NCBI RefSeq assembly: GCF_036090055.1
Contig: NZ_CP107970.1
Location: 5,415,001 to 5,479,000 of the forward strand
Reading direction: 5' to 3'
DNA from: Nocardioides sp. NBC_00368
GTDB taxonomy: Bacteria; Actinomycetota; Actinomycetes; Propionibacteriales; Nocardioidaceae
DNA length: 64,000 nucleotides
In this document: positions 38,705-46,521 of the stretch, piece by piece
Layout of the letters: each line of letters opens with the position of its first letter
Numbering within the stretch: the stretch's first letter is position 1
Position numbers and translations under genes: made by a program
The notes under the pieces: generated by a model
Seen by the model: the letters and a program-made list of their open reading frames with translations, nothing else
Database searches by the model: none
Told to the model about the DNA's origin: nothing

Positions 38705-39190
38705 TCAGCCGCCGAGCAGCAGCTCCTCGAGCGCCTCCAGACTCTGCCGCGCGTACCCGTTCCACATCCACCCGAACACAGGCATCGCGAACGAGGCGGC
38801 AGACGAGGTGGGAGTGACGTCCCAGGACCAGGTGACCCGGGTGCCGGTGCCGGCGGGGGCGAAGGACCAGCGGCCGGCGACGTGGCCGACCAGGAGCTTG
38901 AGGGGGCCCGAGAGGGGCGTGATCTCGTAGGAGAACGACGTGGGGGCGTCGACGGCGGTCAGGGTCTCGCGCATCGTGGCGCCGTCGGAGAGGACGATCG
39001 TGCGGGTCTCGCCGACGGAGTCCCAGCCGCCGGCCTGGTCGCGGACCTCGGCGATCGGGCCGATCGCGGCGTACCGGCGGCCGAAGATCTGCGGCAGCGG
39101 AGCCGGGAGGACGCGGGCGAGGGCGGTCTCGTAGGCGACCGGGATCGCTCGGGAGGACTCGAGGTGCAGCGCTTCAAGGTGCTGGGTCAT
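38705..39190 (-). CDS. SRPBCC/polyketide cyclase-like protein
   Basis: A 161-residue START-like fold protein. It begins SSRAIPVAYETALARVLPAP and ends in the long C-terminal helix (PVFGWMWNGYARQSLEALEE); the central strands SFSYEITPLSGPLKLLVGHV and GRWSFAPAGTGTRVTWSWDV are typical of SRPBCC lipid- or ligand-binding proteins. No catalytic site is evident. ATG 39190 is chosen, with 39202 as an alternative. It diverges from the dienelactone hydrolase gene by 30 bp. Confidence 0.78.
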   Translation of the reverse strand: MTQHLEALHLESSRAIPVAYETALARVLPAPLPQIFGRRYAAIGPIAEVRDQAGGWDSVGETRTIVLSDGATMRETLTAVDAPTSFSYEITPLSGPLKLLVGHVAGRWSFAPAGTGTRVTWSWDVTPTSSAASFAMPVFGWMWNGYARQSLEALEELLLGG

Positions 39191-39207
39191 GACTACGAGC
39201 ATGGCAG

Positions 39208-39213
39208 TAGCGT
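39208..39213 (+). promoter_or_regulatory. -10 box TAGCGT of the dienelactone hydrolase gene (leaderless)
   Basis: TAGCGT with 7 nt before GTG 39221. This decides between the GTG codons at 39212 and 39221. Confidence 0.5.
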
Positions 39214-39220
39214 GAGCGGC

Positions 39221-39961
39221 GTGGTTGAGCAGATCGAGATCCAGACCCCCGACGGCACCGCCGAGGCCTACCTCGCCCGGCCCGAGAGCGCACCGAAGGG
39301 TGGCGTGCTCGTCTACATGGACGCCATCGGCCTGCGGCCGCGGCTGGCCGAGATGATCGAGCGGGTCGCGTCCTGGGGCTATGTCGTGCTCGCACCCAAC
39401 GTGTTCTACCGCGACGGCAGCGTGGCCGAGCTGGCGCCGACCGCCGACCTCCGCGACCCGGCGGCGCGGGACGCGTTCTTCGCGAACGGTGCGATGGCCC
39501 GGGTGCGGGGGCTCACCGTGGCTCGGCTGGCGGGCGACATCCCGGCGTACGTCCAGAAGCTCCAGACGTACGTCACCGGCCCGCTGGGGACGCACGGCTA
39601 CTGCATGGGAGCGCGGATCGCGGTGCGGACCGCGGGGCGGTTCCCCGATGAGTTCGTCGCGGTCGGCGGGTTCCACGGCGGCGGGCTGGTGACCGCGGAC
39701 GAGGCCTCGCCGCACACCTGCATCGCCGGGACGAGGGCGGAGTACTACTTCGGGCATGCCGACCACGACCGCTCGATGACGCCGGAGAACGTCGCCGACC
39801 TCGGCCGGGCGCTCGACGACGCCGGGGTGACCTACACCAACCTCATCTACCCCGACGCCCCGCACGGCTACACGATGGCGGACACCTCGTCCTACCAGGA
39901 GGCGGGGACGCATCGGCACTTCACCGACCTCGAGCTCCTCTACGCCCGTACGATGGCCTGA
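39221..39961 (+). CDS. Dienelactone hydrolase-family protein
   Basis: A 246-residue alpha/beta hydrolase of the DLH type, whose nucleophile is Cys. HGYCMGARIAVRTAG carries the Cys elbow, GHADHD the acid region, and YPDAPHGYTM the His. Family members hydrolyse dienelactones in aromatic catabolism, but many have other esterase roles; no aromatic-degradation genes are nearby. GTG 39221 is supported by the leaderless box. Its TGA overlaps the ATG of the gluconokinase gene by one base. Confidence 0.87.
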   Translation: MVEQIEIQTPDGTAEAYLARPESAPKGGVLVYMDAIGLRPRLAEMIERVASWGYVVLAPNVFYRDGSVAELAPTADLRDPAARDAFFANGAMARVRGLTVARLAGDIPAYVQKLQTYVTGPLGTHGYCMGARIAVRTAGRFPDEFVAVGGFHGGGLVTADEASPHTCIAGTRAEYYFGHADHDRSMTPENVADLGRALDDAGVTYTNLIYPDAPHGYTMADTSSYQEAGTHRHFTDLELLYARTMA

Positions 39962-40458
39962 TGGCGAAACCGGTGCTGGTCGTGATGGGTGTCTCGGGTT
40001 CGGGGAAGTCGACCATCGGCGCGGCGATCGCGGGCAGGCTGCGGGTGCCGTTCGAGGATGCCGACGACCTGCATCCGCCGGCGAACATCGAGAAGATGAC
40101 CGCCGGGATCGCGCTCGACGACGATGACCGCTTCCCCTGGCTGGAGGCCGTGGGGGAGTGGCTCGCCGCCCATGAGGAGCGCGGCGGCGTGATGAGCTGC
40201 TCGGCGCTGAAGCGGAAGTACCGGGATCAGCTCCGCCGCCACAGCGCCGGAGTGACCTTCCTCCACCTGGAGGGCACCCGCGAGGTGATCGCGAGGCGCC
40301 AGGCGAGCCGGCCCGGCCACTTCATGCCGGCCTCGCTCCTGGACAGCCAGTTCCGCACGCTCGAGCCGCTCGAGCCGGACGAGGCCGGGTTCGTCATCGA
40401 CGTCGATCAGCCGGTCGACGCGATCGTCGAGGAGTACGCACGCCGCATCGGTGCCTAG
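39961..40458 (+). CDS. Gluconokinase
   Basis: A 165-residue P-loop kinase. Walker A is GVSGSGKST (residues 10-18); FEDADDLHPPANIEKMTAGI and DDDRFPWLEAVGEWL are signatures of GntK-type gluconate kinases, and CSALKRKYRDQLR supplies the Arg-rich substrate region. It phosphorylates gluconate to 6-phosphogluconate for the pentose-phosphate pathway. It is translationally linked to the upstream DLH gene (TGATG). Confidence 0.92.
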   Translation: MAKPVLVVMGVSGSGKSTIGAAIAGRLRVPFEDADDLHPPANIEKMTAGIALDDDDRFPWLEAVGEWLAAHEERGGVMSCSALKRKYRDQLRRHSAGVTFLHLEGTREVIARRQASRPGHFMPASLLDSQFRTLEPLEPDEAGFVIDVDQPVDAIVEEYARRIGA

Positions 40459-40597
40459 CGCCGAGAGGCGGCCGACACGCGCCCATCTCGGGTTAGGCGT
40501 TGCGTGCCGGCCGCGGCCACACCCGGGTGAGGGACCAGCGGGCGGGCCCACTTTCGACGGTAACTCACGATCCCCCGGCACAACAGGGGGTTCGCGG

Positions 40598-41497
40598 CTA
40601 TCGCTGCAGGTCAGAGCGTAAAAAGACGTCCGGCACCTCGGACGCTTTCGAGGTGAACTCCGGGGCCCGCTTCTCCAGGAACGCAGCGACTCCCTCCTTG
40701 CCGTCGCCGACCGAGGCGTAGAACATCGCCAGCGAGTCGCTCAGGTGCGCCTCGAGCGGGTGCCGGGCGGAGGCGTTGCGGGTGATCAGCTGGCGTACGA
40801 GCGCGGTGCCGACCGGCGACCGGTTCTGGGTGAACCGCCGGGCCAGTTCGAAGGCGGCGGGCAGGAGCTCGTCGGGTAGGTGGATGCTGCGGACCAGGCC
40901 GCCGTCGAGCGCCTGGTCGGGGTCGAGGATCTCTGCGGTGTAGAGCCACTCCAGGGCCCGCGGCACGCCCACCACGCGCGGCAGGAAGTAGGACGAGCAG
41001 GCCTCGGGCACGATGCCGAGCTTGCCGAAGACGAAGCCGATCTTCGCCTTGGAGGAGGCCAGCCGCGCGTCCATCGCGCACAGCATGGTGGCTCCGATCC
41101 CGACCGCCGGGCCGTTGACCGCGGCGATCACCGGCTTGGGGAGCGCGTGGATGGCGAGGGTGACCTTGCCGCCGGTGTCGCGTACGCCCTCGGCGTACTC
41201 GGGGTGCTTGGCCGGGTCGGCCAGGTGCTCGGCGAGCTTCTCGGGCGTCGGGTGCAGCGACTCGTCGAGGCCGAAGACGTTGCCCTCGGCCGAGAGGTCC
41301 ATGCCCGCGCAGAAGGCCCGCCCCGCACCGGTCACGATCACCGCGCGCACCTCGTCGGCCATCGCGTCGGTGGTGAACACCTCCTCCAGCTCGCGCGCCA
41401 TCGTCACCGTGAACGAGTTGAGTGCGTCCGGTCGGTTGAGGGTCAGGAGCGCGATGCCGTCGGCGTCCACGTCGAAAGTCAGGGTCTCGTAAGCCAT
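40598..41497 (-). CDS. Enoyl-CoA hydratase/isomerase family protein
   Basis: A 299-residue crotonase-fold enzyme. The oxyanion-hole sequences are AFCAGMDLSAEG and AVNGPAVGIGATML. The first catalytic-Glu position reads KLGIVPEACSSYFLPR, retaining the Glu typical of hydratases. LNRPDALNSFTVTM is the usual family start. A 30-residue insertion (VFGLDESLHPTPEKLAEHL) lies after the first oxyanion loop. The substrate is unknown; fatty-acid or branched-chain oxidation is likely. CAGACT lies 7 nt upstream of the ATG, a possible leaderless -10. Confidence 0.88.
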   Translation of the reverse strand: MAYETLTFDVDADGIALLTLNRPDALNSFTVTMARELEEVFTTDAMADEVRAVIVTGAGRAFCAGMDLSAEGNVFGLDESLHPTPEKLAEHLADPAKHPEYAEGVRDTGGKVTLAIHALPKPVIAAVNGPAVGIGATMLCAMDARLASSKAKIGFVFGKLGIVPEACSSYFLPRVVGVPRALEWLYTAEILDPDQALDGGLVRSIHLPDELLPAAFELARRFTQNRSPVGTALVRQLITRNASARHPLEAHLSDSLAMFYASVGDGKEGVAAFLEKRAPEFTSKASEVPDVFLRSDLQR

Positions 41498-41514
41498 GGG
41501 TCACAGTCTGCACC

Positions 41515-41536
41515 GGTGGTCGAGCTTGTCGAGACC
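41515..41536. repeat. 22-bp dispersed repeat, copy A
   Basis: The sequence GGTGGTCGAG-CTT-GTCGAGACC is identical to 43420-43441. The core contains GTCGAG twice. It lies between the enoyl-CoA hydratase start and the histidine kinase start. Confidence 0.7.
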
Positions 41537-41623
41537 CCCTGCCCGTGGATTGGTTCTTTCGGCCGCGGACGGGTCGGGTTCACCTACTGTCGAAAGTCGG
41601 TACAGCCCGAGCAGGGCGGCAAC

Positions 41624-41629
41624 TACCGT
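41624..41629 (+). promoter_or_regulatory. -10 box TACCGT of the histidine kinase gene (leaderless)
   Basis: TACCGT with 7 nt before GTG 41637. Confidence 0.5.
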
Positions 41630-41636
41630 GTCGAGC

Positions 41637-42761
41637 GTGAGTCTGCTGCGTGTGCCCCGGGTCTGGGAGCCGATCCTCTCGGCACTGCTGATCGCCGCGG
41701 TCGCGGCCGAGCACCTCTACATGAGTGGCGCCGGCCACCCGCAGTGGTCGGGCTGGTCGGCGGTGGCAGGCGTCGTCGGCGTCGCGCTCGCGATGTGGCT
41801 GCGGCATCGGCACCCGGCGGTCGCGGTGGCGCTGGTGTGCCTGCTGGTCGGCGGCACGGTGGTGGCGAACGACGGCTGGATCCTGATCAGCTACGTCGCG
41901 TTCGCGGCCCTGGTGAGCTTCCTCGTCGGCAGGTGGGCCGATCAGGTGTGGCCGTCGGTGGCGGTTGTGGGCGTGGCCGTGGTGGCTTTGACCGCGCTCG
42001 ACGCCGCCGTCAACGGCGGCGGTGTGCGGGTCGCGATGGCGGGCAACATGATCATCTTCATGGCGCTTCCCTGGCTCAGCGGCCGCTACCTGCGCCAGGT
42101 CGCCCGTCACCACTCGACGGCGATCGAGCAGGCCCAGCTGGCCGAGCGGGCCCGGATCGCGCAGGAGATGCACGACTCCCTGGGCCACGAGCTGAGCCTG
42201 ATCGCGCTGCGCGCCGGGGCGCTCGAGGTGGCACCGGGGCTCACCGCGACCCACCAGAAGGCGGCCGGCGACATCCGCGCGGCCGCCGCCGGGGCCACCG
42301 AGCGGCTCGGCGAGATCGTCGGTGTGCTCCGTCCCGCTGACGAGGAGGCGCCGCTGACCCCCGCCGCGGCCGGGATCGGCGGCCTGGTCGAGCGCGCGCG
42401 TGAGTCGGGGATGGACGTACGTCTGGTCGGCTCGCTCACCGAGGGCACCGCACCGGTCCGGGACGCCGCTGCGCACCGGATCGTGCAGGAGGCGCTCACC
42501 AACGCCGCTCGGCACGCGCCGGGGTCGTCGGTGACGGTCTCGGTGGAGGAGCGCGAACCCGTTGGCGTACGCCTCTCGGTGAGCAACGGCCGAGCGACCC
42601 TGCCGCCGCGTGCCGGAGCGACGACCGGGCTGGGCCTGGCCGGGCTGGAGGAGGCGGCCCGTGCCGCCGGCGGCACGCTGCGCCACGGCCCTGTCCCAGG
42701 CGGAGGCTTCGAGGTGGTCGCCGACCTGCCCGCCCTCCAGCGGCGAGAGGCTGTGCTGTGA
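41637..42761 (+). CDS. NarL-type sensor histidine kinase
   Basis: A 374-residue kinase of the HisKA_3 class. The first ~130 residues contain about five membrane helices with short loops. The phospho-His is in ARIAQEMHDSLGHELSLIAL. The ATPase domain has VQEALTNAARHAPGSS and TTGLGLAGLEEAARAAGG. It overlaps the response regulator by GTGA. The two are followed, on the opposite strand, by an ABC exporter, a common arrangement for envelope-stress or antibiotic-sensing systems. GTG 41637 is decided by the leaderless box. Confidence 0.9.
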   Translation: MSLLRVPRVWEPILSALLIAAVAAEHLYMSGAGHPQWSGWSAVAGVVGVALAMWLRHRHPAVAVALVCLLVGGTVVANDGWILISYVAFAALVSFLVGRWADQVWPSVAVVGVAVVALTALDAAVNGGGVRVAMAGNMIIFMALPWLSGRYLRQVARHHSTAIEQAQLAERARIAQEMHDSLGHELSLIALRAGALEVAPGLTATHQKAAGDIRAAAAGATERLGEIVGVLRPADEEAPLTPAAAGIGGLVERARESGMDVRLVGSLTEGTAPVRDAAAHRIVQEALTNAARHAPGSSVTVSVEEREPVGVRLSVSNGRATLPPRAGATTGLGLAGLEEAARAAGGTLRHGPVPGGGFEVVADLPALQRREAVL

Positions 42762-43504
42762 TCCGGGTGCTGCTGGTGGACGACGAGGCGATGGTCCGGG
42801 CCGGCGTACGCGCGATCCTGGAGACCGACCAGGCGATCGAGGTGGTCGCGGAGGCCGCCGACGGGCGCGAGGCGGTCGACGCCGCCCAGCGCCACCGACC
42901 CGACGTGGCGCTGCTCGACGTCAGGATGCCGCGGATGGACGGCCTGGCGGCCGCGGCAGAGATCGCCCGGACCGCCCCGGAGACCGCGCGGGTCATCCTG
43001 ACCACGTTCTCCGAGGACGCCTACATCGCCCGGGCGCTCGGAGACGGTGCCAGCGGGTTCCTGCTCAAGTCGGGCGACCCGCGCGAGCTGCTCGCGGGCG
43101 TGCACGCGGTCGCCGACGGCGCCGCCTACCTCTCCCCGCGGGTGGCCCAGCGGGTCATCGCCGAGCTCGGCGCCGGGGCGGGCGACCGGATGTCGCGGGC
43201 CGCCGAGGCACGGGCCAAGGTCGCCACCCTGACCGACCGCGAGCGCGACGTGATGGCGCTGGTCGGCGCGGGGCTCTCCAACGCCGAGATCGGCCGCCGG
43301 CTCCATCTCGTGGAGGGCACCGTGAAGGCCTATCTGAGCAGCGCCTTCGGCCGTCTCGGCGTACGCAATCGGGTGCAGGCGGCGGTCCTCGCGCACGAGG
43401 CAGGGCTCGTGGCGCCATCGGTGGTCGAGCTTGTCGAGACCTCCAGGACCGAGAGCTCGACCACCGACAAGGATCAGGCGTCGCGCCTGCGGAACACCAG
43501 GTAG
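42758..43504 (+). CDS. NarL/FixJ-type response regulator
   Basis: A 248-residue regulator. The receiver has VLLVDDEAMV, the phospho-Asp in VALLDVRMPRMDG, Thr in VILTTFSED and Lys in FLLKSGDPREL. The HTH reads LTDRERDVMALVGAGLSNAE, then GTVKAYLSSAFGRLGVRN. The last ~25 residues (VVELVETSRTESS onward) are extra: they are encoded by a copy of a dispersed repeat. The gene end overlaps the convergent permease gene by 31 bp. It partners the kinase upstream. Confidence 0.92.
   Translation: MIRVLLVDDEAMVRAGVRAILETDQAIEVVAEAADGREAVDAAQRHRPDVALLDVRMPRMDGLAAAAEIARTAPETARVILTTFSEDAYIARALGDGASGFLLKSGDPRELLAGVHAVADGAAYLSPRVAQRVIAELGAGAGDRMSRAAEARAKVATLTDRERDVMALVGAGLSNAEIGRRLHLVEGTVKAYLSSAFGRLGVRNRVQAAVLAHEAGLVAPSVVELVETSRTESSTTDKDQASRLRNTR
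43420..43441. repeat. 22-bp dispersed repeat, copy B, inside the response regulator gene
   Basis: Identical to 41515-41536 and read in frame as VVELVET near the protein C-terminus. A 13-bp inverted fragment (CTCGACAAGCTCG) also occurs at 62538-62550. Confidence 0.7.
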
Positions 43505-44250
43505 CCGGCCAGCAGCGTGACCACCGACCACGCGGCGAGGAGACCGAGGCCGCCGTTGACGTCGTAGGGAAGGCCGTCGTCGAGCCCGAAGAGGGTCGCG
43601 ATGCCGACGCCGAGATACTCCGTGCCGGCGGTCCCCGGCAGGTAGTAGGACACCTCGGTCATCAGGTCCATCCCGCTCATCATCAGCACCATCGGCAGCA
43701 GGAAGAGTGCCAGGAAGGCCACGACCAGCGCGCCCGCCGTGCTCCGAAGCGCGACCGCGAGCCCGATCGCCAGCGCGACGACAGCGCCCATGTAGACACT
43801 GACCTTGCCGGCCACCGTGGCCACCGCGGAGACGTCGAAGACGCCGTAGTCACCCGCGGTCAGGTAGCCGAGACCGGCTCCCAGGAGCGCGAGGAGCGCG
43901 CCTGCGACCAGGGCGACCGCCTCGACCACGACGAGCTTCGCGACCAGCACCCGGCCGCGCCGGGGCTCGCACTGGAGTGTCGTACGCATGCTGCCGGAGG
44001 CATACTCCGAGGTCACCGTCAGCAGGGCCAGCGCGATCAGCGCGAACTGGGTGAACAGCAGGCCCGCGGTGGCGACGTCCTCGACGTGGAGCAGCTGGTC
44101 CGCGCGGGACAGGTCCGGGTTGGGTTCGGCCGCGTCGAAGCCCAGCGGGACCGAGTAGAGCGCCATCAGCGCGGCCGCGCCGATCAGGCACCACCAGGTC
44201 GAGCGGACCGACCAGAGCTTGGTCCATTCCGATGCGATCGTGGCAAGCAT
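43474..44250 (-). CDS. ABC-2 type transporter permease
   Basis: A 258-residue membrane subunit with six helices, starting MLATIASEWTKLWSVRSTWW, the standard opening of actinobacterial ABC-2 permeases (EWTKLRSVRST). SEYASGSMRTTLQCEPRRGR is the conserved cytoplasmic loop. The ATG overlaps the stop of the ATPase gene (TGATG). With the ATPase it would form a homodimeric exporter, probably for a lipid, peptide or drug. Confidence 0.9.
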   Translation of the reverse strand: MLATIASEWTKLWSVRSTWWCLIGAAALMALYSVPLGFDAAEPNPDLSRADQLLHVEDVATAGLLFTQFALIALALLTVTSEYASGSMRTTLQCEPRRGRVLVAKLVVVEAVALVAGALLALLGAGLGYLTAGDYGVFDVSAVATVAGKVSVYMGAVVALAIGLAVALRSTAGALVVAFLALFLLPMVLMMSGMDLMTEVSYYLPGTAGTEYLGVGIATLFGLDDGLPYDVNGGLGLLAAWSVVTLLAGYLVFRRRDA

Positions 44251-44975
44251 CAGGCCACCTCGCTTCCCGTGTACTCGACGCTGCCGGCGGTCAGCCGGAA
44301 GTACGCCTCCTCGAGCGACCCGTGCCCGGCGACGAACGACTCCAGCGAGGAGTCCGCGAGCAGCCGCCCCCGGCCCAGCACGACCAGGTGGTCGGCGGTC
44401 TGCTGCATCTCGCTCATCAGGTGGCTGGAGACCAGGACCGTACGTCCCTCCGCGGCGAGCGACCTCAGCAGGTTCCGGATCCACAGCACGCCGTCGGGAT
44501 CGAGCCCGTTGACGGGCTCGTCGAAGAGCATCACCCGCGGGTCGCCGAGCAGCACGCCCGCGATCCCGAGCCGCTGGCTCATCCCGAGCGAGAGGCTTCC
44601 CGCCCGCCGCCGGCCGACCCCGGCCAGGCCGACCCGCTCGAGCACCTCGTCGACCCGGGCCACCGGGATCGAGTTGCTCCGCGCCATCGCCACCAGGTGC
44701 GTACGCACCCGGCGGCCGGGATGCACCGCCTTGGCGTCCAGCAGCGCACCGACCTCGCGCAGCGGACGCCGCAGCGAGGCGTACGGGCGCCCGTCGATCG
44801 TGGCGGTCCCCGACGTCGGCCGGTCCAGGCCGAGGATCATCCGCATCGTGGTCGACTTGCCGGCGCCGTTGGGGCCGAGGAAGCCGGTGACCCGGCCGGG
44901 CTGTATCTGCAAGGTGAGATCGTCGACCGCGGTGGTCGCGCCGTATCTCTTGGTCAGGTGGTCCAGTGTGATCAT
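44250..44975 (-). CDS. ABC transporter ATP-binding protein
   Basis: A 241-residue ATPase. Walker A is GPNGAGKST (34-42), the signature region reads LSLGMSQRLGIAGVLLGDP instead of LSGGQ, as in many exporter ATPases, and Walker B is VMLFDEPVNGLDP with the His switch in VLVSSHLMSEM. It pairs with the permease translated next. ATG 44975 is leaderless (TAGGTT 6 nt upstream). The neighbouring two-component system probably regulates it. Confidence 0.93.
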   Translation of the reverse strand: MITLDHLTKRYGATTAVDDLTLQIQPGRVTGFLGPNGAGKSTTMRMILGLDRPTSGTATIDGRPYASLRRPLREVGALLDAKAVHPGRRVRTHLVAMARSNSIPVARVDEVLERVGLAGVGRRRAGSLSLGMSQRLGIAGVLLGDPRVMLFDEPVNGLDPDGVLWIRNLLRSLAAEGRTVLVSSHLMSEMQQTADHLVVLGRGRLLADSSLESFVAGHGSLEEAYFRLTAGSVEYTGSEVA

Positions 44976-44981
44976 GCGTCG

Positions 44982-44987
44982 AACCTA
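44982..44987 (-). promoter_or_regulatory. -10 box TAGGTT of the ABC exporter operon (leaderless)
   Basis: TAGGTT on the minus strand with 6 nt before the ATG at 44975. Confidence 0.45.
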
Positions 44988-45020
44988 GGGACGTACGCGC
45001 CCCATGACAGTGGACGAAAA

Positions 45021-45060
45021 GCAGCCGTCCCTACCGACGAAAGTCAGTAGGGACGGCTGC
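45021..45060 (-). terminator. Intrinsic terminator of the LCP gene
   Basis: GCAGCCGTCCCTAC and GTAGGGACGGCTGC form a perfect 14-bp stem around a 12-nt loop. On the minus strand the stem is followed by TTTT. It begins 13 bp after the LCP stop and shields the ABC operon from read-through. It is the clearest Rho-independent terminator in the window. Confidence 0.9.
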
Positions 45061-45072
45061 GGACGAAACGAG

Positions 45073-46410
45073 CTACTCGGGCAGACCGGTCGCCGTGCAG
45101 ATGTCCGCCGGGATCTGGTCGACGGTGTCCGCCTTGATGTGGCCGAACATCGTCAGCGCGTCCTCCTTGCGCCAGTTGACCGCGAAGTCCTTGATCGGCA
45201 CGCCGCAGGTCATCGCCGAGCCACCCGCGAGCGCCTTGAACGCCCACAGGAACTTCGCGCCGCCGATGACGCTCATGCCCTTGCCGACCTTGAGCCCCTC
45301 GGCGCCGCTGCCCATCTCGGCCAGCTTGGCCGGGTTCAGCAGGGTGCCCGCGCTGGTGGCCTTCTTGCCGATCGCCGAGATGACCTCGGTCTGGTTGGCG
45401 CCACGACCGAGGTCGCCGTTCTCGGCCGCGTAGCGGGAGCGGGAGTAGGCGAGCGCGGTGACGCCATCTACCTCCTGGCAGCCCTTCTTGATGTCCAGGC
45501 CCGCCTTGGGGTCCTTCATGTCCTTCTTGGGGCAAATCTCGATGCCGCCGACGCCGTCGACGAGGCGGGCCAGGCCGCCCATGCCGATCTCGACGTAGCC
45601 GTCGATGCGCACGCCGGTGTTCTGCTCGATCGTCTGCACCAGCAGCTCGGGCCCGCCGTAGGCGAAGGCCGCGTTGATCTTGGTCGTGCCGTGGCCCGGG
45701 ATCGGGACCAGCGAGTCGCGGGGAAGGGTCACCACGATCGTCTTGCCCGCGCCGGTGTGCAGCAGCTTGATGGTGTCGGTGCGGCTGCCCGCGGCGTCGC
45801 CGGTGGAGAGCTTCTTCTTCTCCTCGGCGGTCAGGCCCTCGCGGGAGTCGCTGGCGACGATGAGGTACGTGGTGCCCGGCTGGTCCGCCGGCCGCTCGCC
45901 CGCGGTCGGCTCGTAGGCCACCTTGTCGACCTTGTTCCAGGCCGAGATGCCGATCCAGGCCACCGAGCCGACCAGGATCAGGATCGGGATCATCACGATG
46001 ATGACGAACTTGCGGAACGGGTGGCGCTTCTTGGGCCGGGGCTGGCGGCCCCCGCGACCGCCGTAACCATCGCCCGGCCCGCCGTAGCCACCACCGCCGT
46101 TGCCGCCGTACTCGCTCGGCTGGCTCCAGCCCTGGTTGTAGCCCTGGTTGTAACCCTGGTCATAGCCCTGGTTGCCATAATTACCCTGCCCGGGTGTCGG
46201 CGCGATCTCGCCCGGCTGGGGCAGCGGCCGGTCATAGCCGCCACGCGGCGGCGCCTGGGGCGGCGAGCCGGCGGGAGGCCGACGGACGGTGGGCATGACG
46301 TTGGTCGGCTCCGGACCCGAGTTCTGAGCAGGCTGGCCACCGCCGTACGCCCAGCCGTACTGCTGCGACCGGGGATCGTTCGGGTTGCCAGGGTTGCGGG
46401 GGTTTGGCAT
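45073..46410 (-). CDS. LCP family cell-wall ligase with Gly/Tyr/Gln-rich cytoplasmic tail
   Basis: A 445-residue LCP protein. The first ~125 residues are a disordered Pro/Gly/Gln/Tyr-rich tail (repeats such as NQGYDQGYNQGYNQG) ending in a basic stretch. One membrane helix (FVIIVMIPILILVGSVAWIG) follows. The catalytic domain has TTYLIVASDSREG, SRTDTIKLLH, VVTLPRDSLVPIPGHG, TKINAAFAYGGPEL and ALAYSRSRYAAENGDLGR. It is the first of two LCP genes at the edge of the galactan cluster and may attach galactan to peptidoglycan, as Lcp1 does for mycobacterial arabinogalactan. ATG 46410 is leaderless. Confidence 0.93.
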   Translation of the reverse strand: MPNPRNPGNPNDPRSQQYGWAYGGGQPAQNSGPEPTNVMPTVRRPPAGSPPQAPPRGGYDRPLPQPGEIAPTPGQGNYGNQGYDQGYNQGYNQGWSQPSEYGGNGGGGYGGPGDGYGGRGGRQPRPKKRHPFRKFVIIVMIPILILVGSVAWIGISAWNKVDKVAYEPTAGERPADQPGTTYLIVASDSREGLTAEEKKKLSTGDAAGSRTDTIKLLHTGAGKTIVVTLPRDSLVPIPGHGTTKINAAFAYGGPELLVQTIEQNTGVRIDGYVEIGMGGLARLVDGVGGIEICPKKDMKDPKAGLDIKKGCQEVDGVTALAYSRSRYAAENGDLGRGANQTEVISAIGKKATSAGTLLNPAKLAEMGSGAEGLKVGKGMSVIGGAKFLWAFKALAGGSAMTCGVPIKDFAVNWRKEDALTMFGHIKADTVDQIPADICTATGLPE

Positions 46411-46417
46411 GCGCTCA

Positions 46418-46423
46418 AACGTA
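46418..46423 (-). promoter_or_regulatory. -10 box TACGTT of the LCP gene (leaderless)
   Basis: TACGTT on the minus strand with 7 nt before the ATG at 46410. Confidence 0.5.
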
Positions 46424-46521
46424 CCGTGCCCGGCGACTAGAGTTGGTCGGCGCGTCGCGTCACTCTGTTACGTGTGTGACTAGTGATACTGGCGATGCAA
46501 ACTCTTATCCGAGGGACCGAG

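Noticed and set aside
38174..39220. N-terminal extension of the dienelactone hydrolase by 349 codons
   Set aside because: It runs through the inverted repeats and antisense to the SRPBCC gene; the leaderless GTG at 39221 explains the start.
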